A stretch of DNA of 7,810 nt from Thermoplasmata archaeon (GCA_021797955.1 JAJZYV010000073.1:1-7810); one strand, 5' to 3'. Counted from the first letter of the stretch, positions 1-5,982 are shown. Translations and numbers: made by a program. The notes: generated by a model from the letters alone, not told the origin.

Positions 1-333
1 GGGGAAATAGTGTATGACATGCTGAAATCCAGAACTGAGATAGAGCAGTCATACGACACATTCAAGAACACCATTCATGCAGATCGTTCCTACATGAGTG
101 ACGATTTCCAGCTTCAGAGATGGACGTTTGTTAATTTCATCGCATTGATCCTGCATTACCGCATATATGCATTACTGAAATCCCATGATATGCTCGGAAA
201 ATACTCCCAAAAAGATGTCATGGAACATCTGGAGAGGATAAGCATGCTGAGGATTGGAAATGAATGGAAGATATCAGAGATACCAAAGAAATTGAGGACC
301 GCGATTGAAGATCTGGGAATACCTATTATGTGA
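1..333 (+). CDS. IS4-superfamily transposase, C-terminal part (runs off left edge)
   Basis: The reading frame is open from base 1 and ends at TGA 331-333, so the N-terminus and the two catalytic aspartates lie outside the window. What remains is the third catalytic region, with an R-x3-E-x6-K pattern in KSRTEIEQSYDTFK, followed by a hydrophobic stretch (FVNFIALILHYRIYALL). It aligns in order with the end of the complete transposase at 2535-3929 (KSREEVEVAFDSMK and FFISFLSLYIYFSILE), but the two are clearly diverged and not copies of one element. The tyrosine of the usual Y-x2-R-x3-E-x6-K signature is leucine here. Role by family: DDE cut-and-paste transposition. Whether the gene is intact cannot be judged from this window. 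Confidence 0.85.
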   Translation, partial: GEIVYDMLKSRTEIEQSYDTFKNTIHADRSYMSDDFQLQRWTFVNFIALILHYRIYALLKSHDMLGKYSQKDVMEHLERISMLRIGNEWKISEIPKKLRTAIEDLGIPIM

Positions 334-350
334 AATGGCGGGAGTTAGAG
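1..350 (+). mobile_element. Right end of an IS4-type insertion sequence
   Basis: The transposase frame ends at 333 and is followed at 341-350 by GGAGTTAGAG. This differs in one base from the outer ten bases of the right terminal repeat of the complete element (GGAGTTAGAA at 3922-3931). I therefore place the element boundary at about 350. The left end and target duplication are not visible. Confidence 0.65.
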
Positions 351-589
351 ATTAAATGCGAGTTGTTAAAGAAATTGAAGAGTTAAAATCTTGTACAAGG
401 CCAACGTTATTAGAAGCTGAATTGCAATCTGAAATGAAGTGATACTTGTTTGGAGAACCGACTCAACTGGTTCTGAGATCTGTTTGAGCATTCGAAGCAA
501 GTTTTTGGAGTAGAACTCTGAATGCAGTAACCAACAGAGATAGATATTCCATTAGGATTCTTAGGACAAATACAATATTTTCTGAACAA
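351..589. other. Intergenic stretch between IS end and ATPase operon, no supported gene
   Basis: No convincing gene is seen. An ATG at 356 opens a 28-codon plus-strand frame that ends at TGA. The same frame continues to 600 with one further TGA, too short and too stop-rich to call even as a decayed gene. No RNA gene or clear terminator was recognised. Confidence 0.5.
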
Positions 590-600
590 TATATTAAATA
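590..600 (+). promoter_or_regulatory. TATA-like promoter of the ATPase operon
   Basis: The TATATTAAATA stretch, with an A-rich segment before it, lies about 48 bases before the ATPase start codon. An archaeal initiation point about 25 bases downstream would fall near 620 and give a short leader of roughly 20 bases. No Shine-Dalgarno sequence precedes the ATG at 643. Confidence 0.4.
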
Positions 601-642
601 GAAGCAATACATAATCAAGCTGCAAAATCCTAGCGTGTTACT

Positions 643-1467
643 ATGGAACGATCTTTTATTTTTGAATTAGAAGAAGATGTAATAAAACGCAAAATCGATT
701 ATTTTTATGGCTCTGATATGATTATATCGAAATATAAGGCAATTGCAGACAAAGTCTTTAAAGAAGTTGATGACAAAGAAATTGAAATCTTGTCCGCATT
801 TGGTTTTGGCAGCAAAATCCTAATGTATGGTGAACCAGGAGTTGGAAAAACATCAATTGCATATCAAATAGCGTCATATGTTCTAAACGAATTTGGGGTA
901 TCAGCATTCACCTTTTCTGTTCCTTCAATAATTAGGTCGAACTTGGGCGACACTACTTCAAATATGAAAGAAGCTATTGAAAATGTTCGAGAAATTGCCA
1001 GAGAGACCGGGATCCTATTGATCTTAGATGAAATCGATCGACTATCAGTAGTTAGAAACAGTGAAAATGAATTGGCAGAAATGAAACGTGCTCTTTTAGA
1101 ATTGAATGATTTTTTGGACAATATTTCACTCAAAGATAGGATATTCATTATTGGCATTACAAATCACAGTGACATATTAGACAATGGTCTAAAAAGAAGA
1201 TTTGATTTCCTTGATGAAATAGTTCCGGAGGAGAAGGGCCTTCTCACAATTATTGAAAACTTGAATAGACTCATCGGGATTGAAACAAAATCATCTACAG
1301 ATTGTCAAAACATTTTCAAAGAGGCGAAGTTATTTTATGAGGGTGAAGATATCAATGGAGATATGATAAAAAAGTATTACAAGAAATTATTAATTGATAG
1401 CAATTTTGACCTATTAGGACTGAAAAATAGTATCAGTAAAATAATGTTGGGTGAAAACAAAACATGA
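643..1467 (+). CDS. AAA+ ATPase
   Basis: This 274-residue protein has a single AAA+ module. Walker A is GEPGVGKT at residues 63-70, Walker B is LLILDEID at 125-132, sensor 1 is the asparagine of ITNHSD (N174), and the arginine-finger region is LKRRFDF (R185/R186). The sequence between Walker A and B (SNLGDTTSNMKEAIE) and the E-x2-KRALLELNDFLD helix resemble the classic clade (FtsH/Vps4-like), including the stand-alone ATPases often encoded next to proteases or nucleases. It has only about 60 residues before Walker A and about 85 after the arginine fingers, and no transmembrane segment, so it is probably a cytosolic ring-forming motor for a partner. The stop overlaps the next start (ATGA, 1464-1467), so the two are probably translationally coupled. 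The substrate is unknown. It is much AT-richer than the neighbouring transposase gene. Confidence 0.88.
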   Translation: MERSFIFELEEDVIKRKIDYFYGSDMIISKYKAIADKVFKEVDDKEIEILSAFGFGSKILMYGEPGVGKTSIAYQIASYVLNEFGVSAFTFSVPSIIRSNLGDTTSNMKEAIENVREIARETGILLILDEIDRLSVVRNSENELAEMKRALLELNDFLDNISLKDRIFIIGITNHSDILDNGLKRRFDFLDEIVPEEKGLLTIIENLNRLIGIETKSSTDCQNIFKEAKLFYEGEDINGDMIKKYYKKLLIDSNFDLLGLKNSISKIMLGENKT

Positions 1468-1853
1468 GATTAACAAATGCAATATTTGCAAGAGATAAAG
1501 ACAAGAATCTGACGACCACTTTTAAAGAATGTGGTAAAGGTGTTACAGTCACAGAACATATTGATGACTTAATCGAACCTTTCCTCAAGGGAATTGTTGT
1601 AAAAGAATATGTTAAAAGTGAATCTGAAGAAGTTACCATTGAAGTTCTTGATGTCGAAAAACTTCCTGATTTGATTAAAAAAATTGATATTTTATCATCA
1701 TCATTATCTAAGAAATTTACAAAATCGAAAACATTAAAAAATAAAAATGAAATTTTTAGTGAATTTTATAGCATATCTAATTTGAATTCTCTTATCAGAG
1801 ATTATTTCTCTATGGTTGATAGAAAGACAGATTTGTTCATTTATTACACATAG
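1464..1853 (+). CDS. Unrecognised 129-residue protein, coupled to the AAA+ ATPase
   Basis: I do not recognise this family. The start ATG lies inside the ATPase stop (ATGA), and the stop TAG at 1851-1853 is followed 11 bases later by the next start. Its place between a motor ATPase and a nuclease-like pair suggests an adaptor, specificity or partner subunit, which is inference from position only. The first 75 residues mix strands and helices and contain an acidic, valine-rich stretch (SESEEVTIEVLDVEKL). The second half is lysine- and serine-rich and helical (KKFTKSKTLKNKNEIF), ending in a Tyr-Tyr-Thr tail. No cysteine pairs, membrane segment or catalytic motif is evident. It could also be the N-terminal remnant of a longer protein. 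Confidence 0.7.
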   Translation: MRLTNAIFARDKDKNLTTTFKECGKGVTVTEHIDDLIEPFLKGIVVKEYVKSESEEVTIEVLDVEKLPDLIKKIDILSSSLSKKFTKSKTLKNKNEIFSEFYSISNLNSLIRDYFSMVDRKTDLFIYYT

Positions 1854-1864
1854 GGGGGAAATAC

Positions 1865-2077
1865 TTGGGAAGAGGGGCACAAAGAGAAGGAAAAGAACTT
1901 GAAAAAGGAGGTTTAATGCAACAGGATACGGATGGCGATGTCGAAATGATACGTACCTCACAGACAAATGGAAAGGATGAAGGGATTGATTTCATAAAAA
2001 TCATAAAATCAGGTTTTAATTACATAGGATATAATAATAGATTAAAAATAAAAAAGAGGAGACGGAACAGTAGATGA
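1865..2077 (+). CDS. Mrr-like PD-(D/E)xK nuclease, N-terminal part (split gene)
   Basis: I chose TTG at 1865 because GGGGGG at 1853-1858 sits 6 bases upstream. From there the product starts with a helix (GRGAQREGKELEK) like the first helix of restriction-type nucleases. An ATG at 1916 with a strong GGAGGT three bases before it is an alternative and gives 53 residues instead of 70. Residues 31-46 (RTSQTNGKDEGIDFIK) match the Mrr/restriction-endonuclease pattern G-x-D-x-G-I-D-x-I, whose Asp binds the catalytic metal. The matching Q-x-K motif is missing here but appears in the next ORF, whose start overlaps this stop (ATGA). The lysine/arginine-rich tail (RLKIKKRRRNSR) looks unlike a nuclease core and may result from a frameshift in the A-rich stretch at 2040-2085. 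The motif match is seen; the nuclease role is inferred. Confidence 0.5.
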   Translation: MGRGAQREGKELEKGGLMQQDTDGDVEMIRTSQTNGKDEGIDFIKIIKSGFNYIGYNNRLKIKKRRRNSR

Positions 2078-2370
2078 AAAAAAAGAATGTTGTATTGGGT
2101 CAAGTAAAAGATGTACCTAAGATAACCAGAACAATTCTAGACCATGAAATTGAAAAAATGGATGAATTTGCTAGCAACCATCCCGAATTAAATGTTATAG
2201 CGTATGAGTTTGATGGGGGGAGAGACCGAGAAGGAATAACCAAAGGAGCCATGGAAAGAATAAAAGAACTGAATGAGATGGGTTACAATATAATATTTAA
2301 TTCTGATGAAGATACCGAAGTCCAAATCGAGAATTTAAAAAATAATATCCGCATTAGAAATATAACTTAA
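2074..2370 (+). CDS. Mrr-like PD-(D/E)xK nuclease, C-terminal part (split gene)
   Basis: This 98-residue product starts at ATG 2074 inside the stop of the previous ORF. GAGGAG lies about 12 bases upstream, and a TAG sits directly before the ATG in this frame. The order fits the second half of an Mrr-type fold: strand with V-V-L-G-Q-V-K-D (Q-x-K in place of E-x-K) at residues 6-13, a long helix (TILDHEIEKMDEFA), a strand (NVIAYEF), a helix (AMERIKELNEM), and a final strand (YNIIF). Together with GIDFI in the preceding ORF it would give one complete catalytic site. Either a single gene was split by a frameshift, or two coupled chains assemble. Alternative: an unrelated small protein, since the linking segment is longer than is usual for Mrr domains. 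It is followed by TAA and an AT-rich stretch up to the insertion sequence. Confidence 0.5.
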   Translation: MKKKNVVLGQVKDVPKITRTILDHEIEKMDEFASNHPELNVIAYEFDGGRDREGITKGAMERIKELNEMGYNIIFNSDEDTEVQIENLKNNIRIRNIT

Positions 2371-2415
2371 TTTGACTCACTATTGGTTCCATTTGCTGTC
2401 ACTTTCAGGTTGAAT

Positions 2416-2421
2416 TTGTTA
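2416..2421. repeat. Target-site duplication, left copy
   Basis: TTGTTA lies directly before the left terminal repeat and is identical to the six bases directly after the right terminal repeat (3932-3937). A perfect 6-bp duplication marks an insertion that has not rearranged since. Confidence 0.85.
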
Positions 2422-2450
2422 TTCTAACTCCTCAGTTTCTTAGGGTATAA
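2422..2450 (+). repeat. Left terminal inverted repeat of the IS
   Basis: The repeat reads TTCTAACTCC, seven less conserved bases, then CTTAGGGTATAA. The reverse complement of 3903-3931 has the same outer 10 and inner 12 bases and differs only at four of the central seven. The split outer/inner conservation suggests separate cleavage and binding parts. Confidence 0.9.
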
Positions 2451-2502
2451 GATTCATCGTTGCATTGGTAACTGTATGTTGCTGGTTCTGATGATAGAAT
2501 AG

Positions 2503-2510
2503 TTTATTAA
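2503..2510 (+). promoter_or_regulatory. TATA-like box of the transposase gene
   Basis: TTTATTAA is centred about 28 bases before the transposase ATG at 2535. That spacing fits a leaderless archaeal transcript, and there is no Shine-Dalgarno sequence at the start. Confidence 0.4.
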
Positions 2511-2534
2511 TGTGTATACCCTATTACTGTATAT

Positions 2535-3929
2535 ATGGATCCAGAGATACTGAAGGCTGCGAAGAAGATCGGAGAGGAGAGAGGCATTCCGGTGGAAGTG
2601 AAGTCCATGGGGAATTCCTATTATCTCTATAGAGACACCACGAGATGGGACAAGGAGAGAAAGAAGAGGGTCAAGGTATCGGAATACATAGGAAGGATCA
2701 CTGAGCATGGCCTGGTCGAGCGCAATCGCAGGACCATATACGAGTTCGGGAATTCTGAGCTCCTGCTATCAGCTGCTTCAGATCTGATCCCGGAGCTGAA
2801 GCACAGGTTTCCGGATCACTGGCCAGAGATATTGGCCATGTCTATGATCAGGGCAGAGGATCCAAGGCCAATCAAACTCATGAAGAGTGCCTGGGAAAAG
2901 CTCTATGCATCCACACAGATCGATGCATCCCTCTCTGAAAACACAATACGGGAGAAACTCCGGATAATAGGATCAGATTATTCCGCTCAGAGAAGATTCT
3001 TTCAGTCCCTCACAACGAATGGCGACAAGATTCTCTTCGACCTTTCAAGCATATTTTCACGTTCCGAGAATATAAAGCTGGCGGAGAAAGGTCACAATCC
3101 AAAACATATGCACATGGATCAGATCAACTTCGCTCTCATCTTTTCAGGAAAGCGGCATAAGCCGGTGATTCTTGAAATTCTTCCTGGATCCGTGAGGGAT
3201 TACAAGGCATTTGATTCCATAATGGAGCAGTACGATATTCGTGAGTGCATCATTATAGCAGATCGAGGCCTTACATCTTATGAAATGCCTAGGAAGAAGG
3301 GCATATATCTCATCGTTGCAATAAGACGCAATTTTGACGCTTTGGATTTCAGCATGAAGCTTGATCGAAGCTTCATATTCAGCAACAGGTGGATAAACTT
3401 CGGTGTAAAGGATCTGGGCGGAAAATACCTCTACATGTACGAGGACACATCTCTTCGCGCAGAGGAGGAAACCAATATGATAAGGAAGATCGAGAGTGGA
3501 GAGAAGGAGCAGAAAGATCTCATTGTTGAGAGAGAGAAACTCGGAAAATTCGCAATACTGAGCAACATGCGATCTGATCCGAAAGAGATATACGAACTTT
3601 ACAAGTCGCGGGAAGAGGTGGAGGTCGCATTCGATTCCATGAAGAACGAGCTGGAGAACGACAAATCGTATTTGCACACAACCGACGGTATCAGGGGATA
3701 TTTCTTCATATCTTTCTTATCGCTGTATATCTACTTCAGCATCCTTGAGATACTGAAGGAGAAGAAACTCTCACAGAAAATATCCGTGAAGGATGCACTG
3801 TTCGAACTCTCAAAGATATATGTCATAGCGGATGGAGCAAGAAGATCGGTGGCAGAGATCCCCGATAGATCACAGAAGATTGCAGATGCATTTGGGCTGA
3901 AGTTATACCCTAAGATTGTGCGGAGTTAG
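2535..3929 (+). CDS. IS4-superfamily DDE transposase
   Basis: This 464-residue protein is full length for IS1634-like transposases and catalyses cut-and-paste transposition of its element. The DDE residues can be placed: D169 in ILFDLSS, D243 in IIIADRGLTS, and E363 in a perfect Y-x2-R-x3-E-x6-K signature (Y356, R359, E363, K370), which defines the IS4 superfamily. The beta-strand insertion usual in this group lies between the second Asp and the Glu (residues 250-350). The N-terminal 100 residues are basic and should bind the terminal repeats. The ATG at 2535 has a TATA-like box at the right distance. The last codons (LYPKIVRS) and the stop lie in the right terminal repeat. There are no internal stops or frameshifts, so it is probably active. 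Confidence 0.93.
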   Translation: MDPEILKAAKKIGEERGIPVEVKSMGNSYYLYRDTTRWDKERKKRVKVSEYIGRITEHGLVERNRRTIYEFGNSELLLSAASDLIPELKHRFPDHWPEILAMSMIRAEDPRPIKLMKSAWEKLYASTQIDASLSENTIREKLRIIGSDYSAQRRFFQSLTTNGDKILFDLSSIFSRSENIKLAEKGHNPKHMHMDQINFALIFSGKRHKPVILEILPGSVRDYKAFDSIMEQYDIRECIIIADRGLTSYEMPRKKGIYLIVAIRRNFDALDFSMKLDRSFIFSNRWINFGVKDLGGKYLYMYEDTSLRAEEETNMIRKIESGEKEQKDLIVEREKLGKFAILSNMRSDPKEIYELYKSREEVEVAFDSMKNELENDKSYLHTTDGIRGYFFISFLSLYIYFSILEILKEKKLSQKISVKDALFELSKIYVIADGARRSVAEIPDRSQKIADAFGLKLYPKIVRS

Positions 3930-3931
3930 AA
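3903..3931 (-). repeat. Right terminal inverted repeat of the IS
   Basis: This is the partner of 2422-2450. It encodes the last eight residues and the stop codon of the transposase, so protein sequence and end sequence constrain each other. Its outer ten bases nearly match the end of the other IS at 341-350. Confidence 0.9.
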
Positions 3932-3937
3932 TTGTTA
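3932..3937. repeat. Target-site duplication, right copy
   Basis: TTGTTA is identical to the bases just before the left end of the element (2416-2421). Confidence 0.85.
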
Positions 3938-4046
3938 CTTTTCATTTTTTTTTAAGGCCGCAAAATATGAAAGGAAGAGAATTGGCCCATGATTATAGCA
4001 TACTTTTGATGTTGTTGTGTTTCACAATAAACTTGTTCCACAGAAC

Positions 4047-4054
4047 CTAAATAA
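4047..4054 (+). promoter_or_regulatory. Possible TATA-like box of the integrase gene
   Basis: CTAAATAA is centred about 20 bases before the ATG at 4071. That is slightly short for a leaderless start, so this is a weak call. Confidence 0.25.
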
Positions 4055-4070
4055 GATTATTATTGAAAGA

Positions 4071-5033
4071 ATGAAGAAAAATACTACGCTGTATCTGGAA
4101 GAAAAGATAGTAAATAGTGCAAAATCCAAAGGTGTGAACCTCTCTAAGTGCCTGGAAAGTAAATTACAGGATTTTATGAAAACCAATGATCCTGAGTATT
4201 TCAGAGTTGCTGGGTTAGGGAATGCAAATCACTTTGGTGTCCCGGGTTCATACTCATATGAGAGCCGATTTCAACAACTACCTGCATTCAGCAAACACAA
4301 GTGAGAATATGAAAAATGGTTGATTTCACGAAAGTTGGAGGACGGTTACATAAAAGACCTGGTAAATACATTAAGACGGTTTATTCTCGAGGAAATGATT
4401 GAACTCCCAGAAGATATAAGTGAGATGCAGTGTATTGCATTGAGAAGTTATCTCAGCTACCTTCAGAGATTATTACTTACAGACGAAGGAGCAAAGGAAA
4501 TCAGAAAGAGGGTTTCATTGATACAGTCAAAAGTCGATAACTACATTCCTACCAATGAGAAAGTGATAGGTGCATACAGTAAAGTTAAGGATAAAAGATA
4601 CAAGACCATATTCAAGCTTCTTGCGTTTTCAGGTGCAAGAATCACTGAACTTATGAAGATGGTCTAGGAATATGACCCATCAAAGTTGATTATTGAAGAG
4701 AAGTGTGCTAAGTACCAGTTGCACTACAATATGGGCCATAGGAAGTCATTTTACATCTACATCCCTAAAGATTTGGTTTGAGACCTTCATGAGTACCACG
4801 TGCATGTGGATACTGTATCTTATCGGATAAGCAAATCTTGTCTTTCACCAAAGTACCTTCGTAAGTAGTTCTACAACTTCCTAATCTTTAACAGCGTCCC
4901 TGAGGGAGTTGCTGATTTCATTGAAGGGAGAGCGTCTAGTTCTGTTGGTTCTATGCACTATCTTTCAAAGGCAAAACAGGCTGACTTCTGGTATGGACAG
5001 GTTGTTGTCAATCTCACACAGGGATTCATATAA
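4071..5033 (+). pseudogene. SSV-type tyrosine integrase with four in-frame stops
   Basis: From ATG 4071 to TAA 5031-5033 one frame of 320 codons reads as an archaeal tyrosine recombinase, which inserts and excises an element at a chromosomal attachment site. Codons 1-40 form a ribbon-helix-helix (KKNTTLYLEEKIVNSAK, then NLSKCLESKLQDF). The core-binding domain begins at EYEKWLISR (codon 79). Catalytic residues of the SSV type are all present: R190 in SGARITEL, K225 in GHRKSF, K261-x2-R264 in PKYLRK, and Y308 in DFWYGQ. The frame is interrupted by TGA 4302-4304, TAG 4665-4667, TGA 4779-4781 and TAG 4866-4868. No insertion or deletion has disturbed it. The last stop sits where relatives usually have Trp (LRK-stop-FYNF). 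Alternative reading: the first 77 codons are a free ribbon-helix-helix protein and only the rest is integrase. GTG 4017 is an alternative upstream start. Confidence 0.82.
4203..4262. other. Possible degenerate attachment site (attP) inside the integrase gene
   Basis: Between the ribbon-helix-helix and the core-binding domain the frame encodes AGLGNANHFGVPGS. This recalls the tRNA-derived peptides (AGxGFEPRTFG type) encoded where SSV-type integrase genes contain the attachment site. The DNA is GC-richer than the rest of the gene. It includes GTCCCGGGTTCATAC (4239-4253), like the 5' half of a tRNA T-arm, but without the pairing 3' half. A perfect 10-bp palindrome, CTCATATGAG (4253-4262), overlaps its last base. 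The site is inferred by family rule and weak resemblance; no tRNA gene is present to confirm it. Confidence 0.3.
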
Positions 5034-5266
5034 TAGCTTCCCTGTTGCATATGAGTGTTATGATAGAATCCATATTTTTCCATCTGTGATGAATTTCCCA
5101 CCACCTCAATTCTCTCACTCGGTTGTGCTTTCAAAATTCTTGTGCACTGTAATTTTATTTTCTTTCATGGGTCGTATTGTACCATTGAAAATTACAAAGT
5201 AATATGGGTTCAGTATATTTATGCTGTAAATTTGTTTACCATGGTGTAATCGTGTAATCGCCGGAT
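5034..5266. other. Non-coding stretch between convergent decayed genes
   Basis: The integrase (plus strand) and the zinc-finger gene (minus strand) end facing each other here. I see T-rich runs suited to transcript ends in either direction and a tandem repeat of GTGTAATC (5244-5251 and 5252-5259). A minus-strand frame at 5058-5168 has two TGA stops in 36 codons and is too short to call. Confidence 0.4.
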
Positions 5267-5779
5267 TTAACGGTGATTCCCATACGATAAAACATTAACA
5301 GGTATTGGATTTATACTTTGCAAGTACTTCTTGTGCATCACTGTCTTTTCGTGTTGCTTCATTGCGTCTTTTCCATCCTTCTTCACGAAAAATCTACCAC
5401 TACATTCGCAGTGAGCATATCCTTCTGAATCGATTTGAATGAGATTTTAAGGTAAGGTGTAGCTACTCTTCACAGGTTTTATTTCTTCCAACTCTACCGA
5501 CATGTTTTGGTTAGTCTGTATTTCTAACCCTTCACAAACCAATTCCTCTTGTAATGTGAAAATTCTTTGCTCAACCATTAGTCTAAACTGCTCGTAGATT
5601 TCGTTGTGTGCATGTTTGAAGTGATGCGATATTCCGTTCCAGAGGAGTTTTTTTCCATCAAGACCTCAACTATATTCCCGTTCCTTCAAAGGTTCACTGT
5701 ACCACCAGTCTTTCTTGTGCCATATCACGTATTTGTGTTTTAGTAATAGTCTCTTGAACTGTGTTCCGATGTAAGTCAT
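5267..5779 (-). pseudogene. C2H2 zinc-finger protein gene with two in-frame stops
   Basis: On the minus strand ATG at 5779-5777 overlaps the stop of the upstream gene (TAATG), a sign of translational coupling. The frame runs 170 codons to TAA at 5267-5269, interrupted by TGA (5666-5668, codon 38) and TAA (5447-5449, codon 111) but by no frameshift. Near the C-terminus it reads AHCECSGRFFVKKDG, then KQHEKTVMHKKY, a C-x-C...H-x5-H zinc finger of the kind common in small DNA-binding proteins of archaeal viruses and plasmids. The N-terminal part is basic and Trp-rich (VIWHKKDWWYS), with a long acidic helix in the middle. The first stop sits in a Trp-like context (EYS-stop-GLDG). Function is probably DNA binding in the integrated element; no closer family was recognised. 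Confidence 0.65.
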
Positions 5780-5982
5780 TAAAACTCTTGCCCCTCTATC
5801 TTACTGAAAATCTGGTCTTCGTGTTGCCCGTATTTCCTGTCTCTGCGAGATTGTCGTTTCCGTATCTTCCTGCAATAACCGTCAATCCAACGGCCACTAA
5901 ACAAATTGGTGTACCCTTTCACGTACTCAAATCCTTCAGGGCATTTCCCATCCTCGTAGCCTAATGTGTACTTCCTTCCCAT
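5779..5982 (-). CDS. Unrecognised 67-residue basic protein with two cysteines
   Basis: I chose ATG at 5982-5980; a TTG at 6012 would add ten residues. Residues 14-37 contain CPEGFEYVKGY, then SGRWIDGYCRK, so two cysteines (C14, C37) bracket a Tyr/Gly-rich segment. A strongly basic stretch follows (KIRKRQSRRDRK). Two cysteines alone are not a full zinc site, so a dimer, a disulfide or an incomplete motif is possible. The basic stretch suggests nucleic-acid binding. The gene lies about 70 bases after the ribbon-helix-helix gene, and its TAA overlaps the ATG of the zinc-finger gene, so the three were probably one operon of an integrated virus or plasmid. No internal stops. Function unknown. Confidence 0.6.
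   Translation of the reverse strand: MGRKYTLGYEDGKCPEGFEYVKGYTNLFSGRWIDGYCRKIRKRQSRRDRKYGQHEDQIFSKIEGQEF

Larger units (their letters stand above)
2422..3931 (+). mobile_element. Complete IS4-superfamily (IS1634-like) insertion sequence
   Basis: The element is 1510 bp. It is bounded by 29-bp imperfect inverted repeats (25 of 29 positions match) and a perfect 6-bp target duplication (TTGTTA). It carries one full-length transposase gene whose stop codon lies inside the right repeat. All parts needed for transposition look intact. It sits in non-coding DNA between the nuclease operon and the integrase, so the insertion broke no visible gene. Joining the flanks gives an AT-rich intergenic sequence. 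Its base composition is clearly GC-richer than the operon to its left. Assignment to the IS1634-like group is by resemblance of the transposase and is less sure than the superfamily. Confidence 0.9.

Noticed and set aside
356..600. Plus-strand frame from ATG 356 with two internal TGA codons
   Set aside because: It recalls the in-frame-stop genes further on, but two stops in about 80 codons is close to chance and no domain is seen.
410..625. Minus-strand ORF of 71 codons in the gap before the ATPase gene
   Set aside because: No recognisable domain, odd composition, and it overlaps the likely promoter of the ATPase operon.
864..1157. Minus-strand ORF opposite the AAA+ ATPase
   Set aside because: Shadow of the conserved Walker A to sensor 1 region.
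3144..3677. Long minus-strand ORF (177 codons) opposite the transposase
   Set aside because: It is antisense to a clear DDE transposase and its sequence shows no protein-like domain; it arises from codon bias of the real gene.
4239..4253. tRNA gene suggested by the T-arm-like GTCCCGGGTTCATAC
   Set aside because: No pairing 3' T-stem, acceptor stem or anticodon arm; kept only as a possible attachment-site trace.
5058..5168. Minus-strand frame starting MKENKITVHKNF with two TGA codons
   Set aside because: Only 36 codons with two stops; the Trp-like stop contexts are suggestive but too little to call.
4909..5202. Plus-strand ORF over the end of the integrase
   Set aside because: The other frame carries the conserved integrase C-terminus including the catalytic Tyr.
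5761..5964. Plus-strand ORF opposite the 67-residue protein gene
   Set aside because: The minus-strand gene has better protein character and start-stop coupling with the zinc-finger gene.
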